The translations under genes were made by a program, and so were the position numbers. Of a stretch of 22,105 nt of DNA, positions 21,857 through 22,105 are shown piece after piece. The stretch is from an uncultured Victivallales bacterium (GTDB lineage Bacteria; Verrucomicrobiota; Lentisphaeria; Oligosphaerales; JAFGRS01), in the NCBI GenBank assembly GCA_903834675.1, contig CAILKC010000843.1:1-22105 (forward strand). Reading direction: 5' to 3'. Within the stretch, counting starts at the first letter, position 1. The number at the start of each line of letters is the position of its first letter. The notes beneath the pieces were generated by a model, which saw nothing but the letters and a program-made list of their open reading frames with translations, was not told where the DNA came from and did no database searches.

Positions 21857-22105
21857 GCGGTGGAGGCCCACCGCATCTCCATCGGTCTTCTGGAGAGGCG
21901 CCTGGCCTCAGGCGCGGGCGGTGGAGCCCACCGCATCTCCACCATACCGCGGCGGTGGAGGCCCACCGCATCTCCATCGGTCTTCTGGAGAGGCGCCTGG
22001 CCTCAGGCGCGGCGGTGGAGCCCACCGCATCTCCACCATACCGCGGCGGTGGAGGCCCACCGCATCTCCATCGGTCTTCTGGAGAGGCGCCTGGCCTCAG
22101 GCGCG
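21857..22105. repeat. 94/95-nt tandem array of hairpin-forming units, cut by the window end
   Basis: Units begin at 21857 (95 nt), 21952 (94 nt, one G deleted) and 22046 (60 nt visible), otherwise identical. Each unit is itself made of two near-identical segments beginning GCGGTGGAG and ending GCATCTCCA, separated by a 35-nt block and closed by a 10-nt block. Within units, GCGGTGG pairs with CCACCGC, and GCGCCTG pairs with CAGGCGC, each with a 4-nt loop. A decayed start (CCTCAGGCGCC at 21845-21855) precedes the first unit. The array is non-coding by composition and lies directly upstream of nqrB. Confidence 0.93.

Noticed and set aside
21857..22105. CRISPR array
   Set aside because: The units are contiguous with no variable spacers, are 94-95 nt long and have internal half-repeats; no cas genes are present.

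Overview
The window is GC-rich, densely coded bacterial chromosome. A complete-looking nqrBCDEF block, a secreted squalene-cyclase-repeat protein, many membrane-anchored or secreted unknowns, and intergenic palindromic and short-period repeats point to the PVC group, most likely Planctomycetota or a neighbouring phylum. That assignment is an impression from gene content and repeat style; there is no rRNA or marker gene to confirm it, and no tRNA or rRNA gene was seen.

Layout. At 1-240 lies a palindromic repeat whose 72-nt core recurs 17 kb away. At 240-2728 a TIM-barrel sugar isomerase-like gene is translationally coupled to a cobalamin-binding-type radical SAM gene. A 61-nt heptamer array and a short palindrome follow. 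At 2972-6500 is a four-gene module: an FtsX/MacB-type permease, its ATPase, and two extracytoplasmic thioredoxin-like proteins that are distant paralogues. Each of the two has one cysteine at the usual active-site position and a second exactly 42 residues later, where thioredoxins carry the cis-proline.

From 6691 to 12226 come an ArnT/GT39-type membrane glycosyltransferase, an OmpR-family response regulator with its histidine kinase, and, convergent on the minus strand, a family 2 glycosyltransferase coupled to a YdjC/ChbG-type deacetylase. Together these match the three-enzyme logic known for amino-sugar decoration of lipid A (polyprenyl-P-sugar synthase, NaxD-type deacetylase, ArnT-like transferase). 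A 670-nt gene-free region follows, with purine-rich repeats, two strong inverted repeats and a good sigma-70-like promoter. Then come a membrane-anchored metallophosphoesterase (12899), an isoprenylcysteine-methyltransferase-like membrane protein (14156), a secreted prenyltransferase/squalene-oxidase-repeat protein on the minus strand (14793-15998) and nagB (16199).

From 17220 to 21819 the minus strand carries the Na+-translocating NADH:quinone oxidoreductase genes nqrB, nqrC, nqrD, nqrE and nqrF, tightly overlapped, then an unrecognised 153-residue protein. The redox motifs are present: the four NqrF iron-sulfur cysteines and the FMN-accepting threonines of NqrB and NqrC. Where nqrA would normally precede nqrB, the remaining 286 nt hold the nqrB ribosome-binding site and an array of 94/95-nt palindrome-rich tandem repeats that runs off the window edge.

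Three convergent gene ends (about 10.4, 14.8 and 17.2 kb) carry inverted repeats in which, or directly against which, stop codons lie; they look like shared bidirectional terminators.
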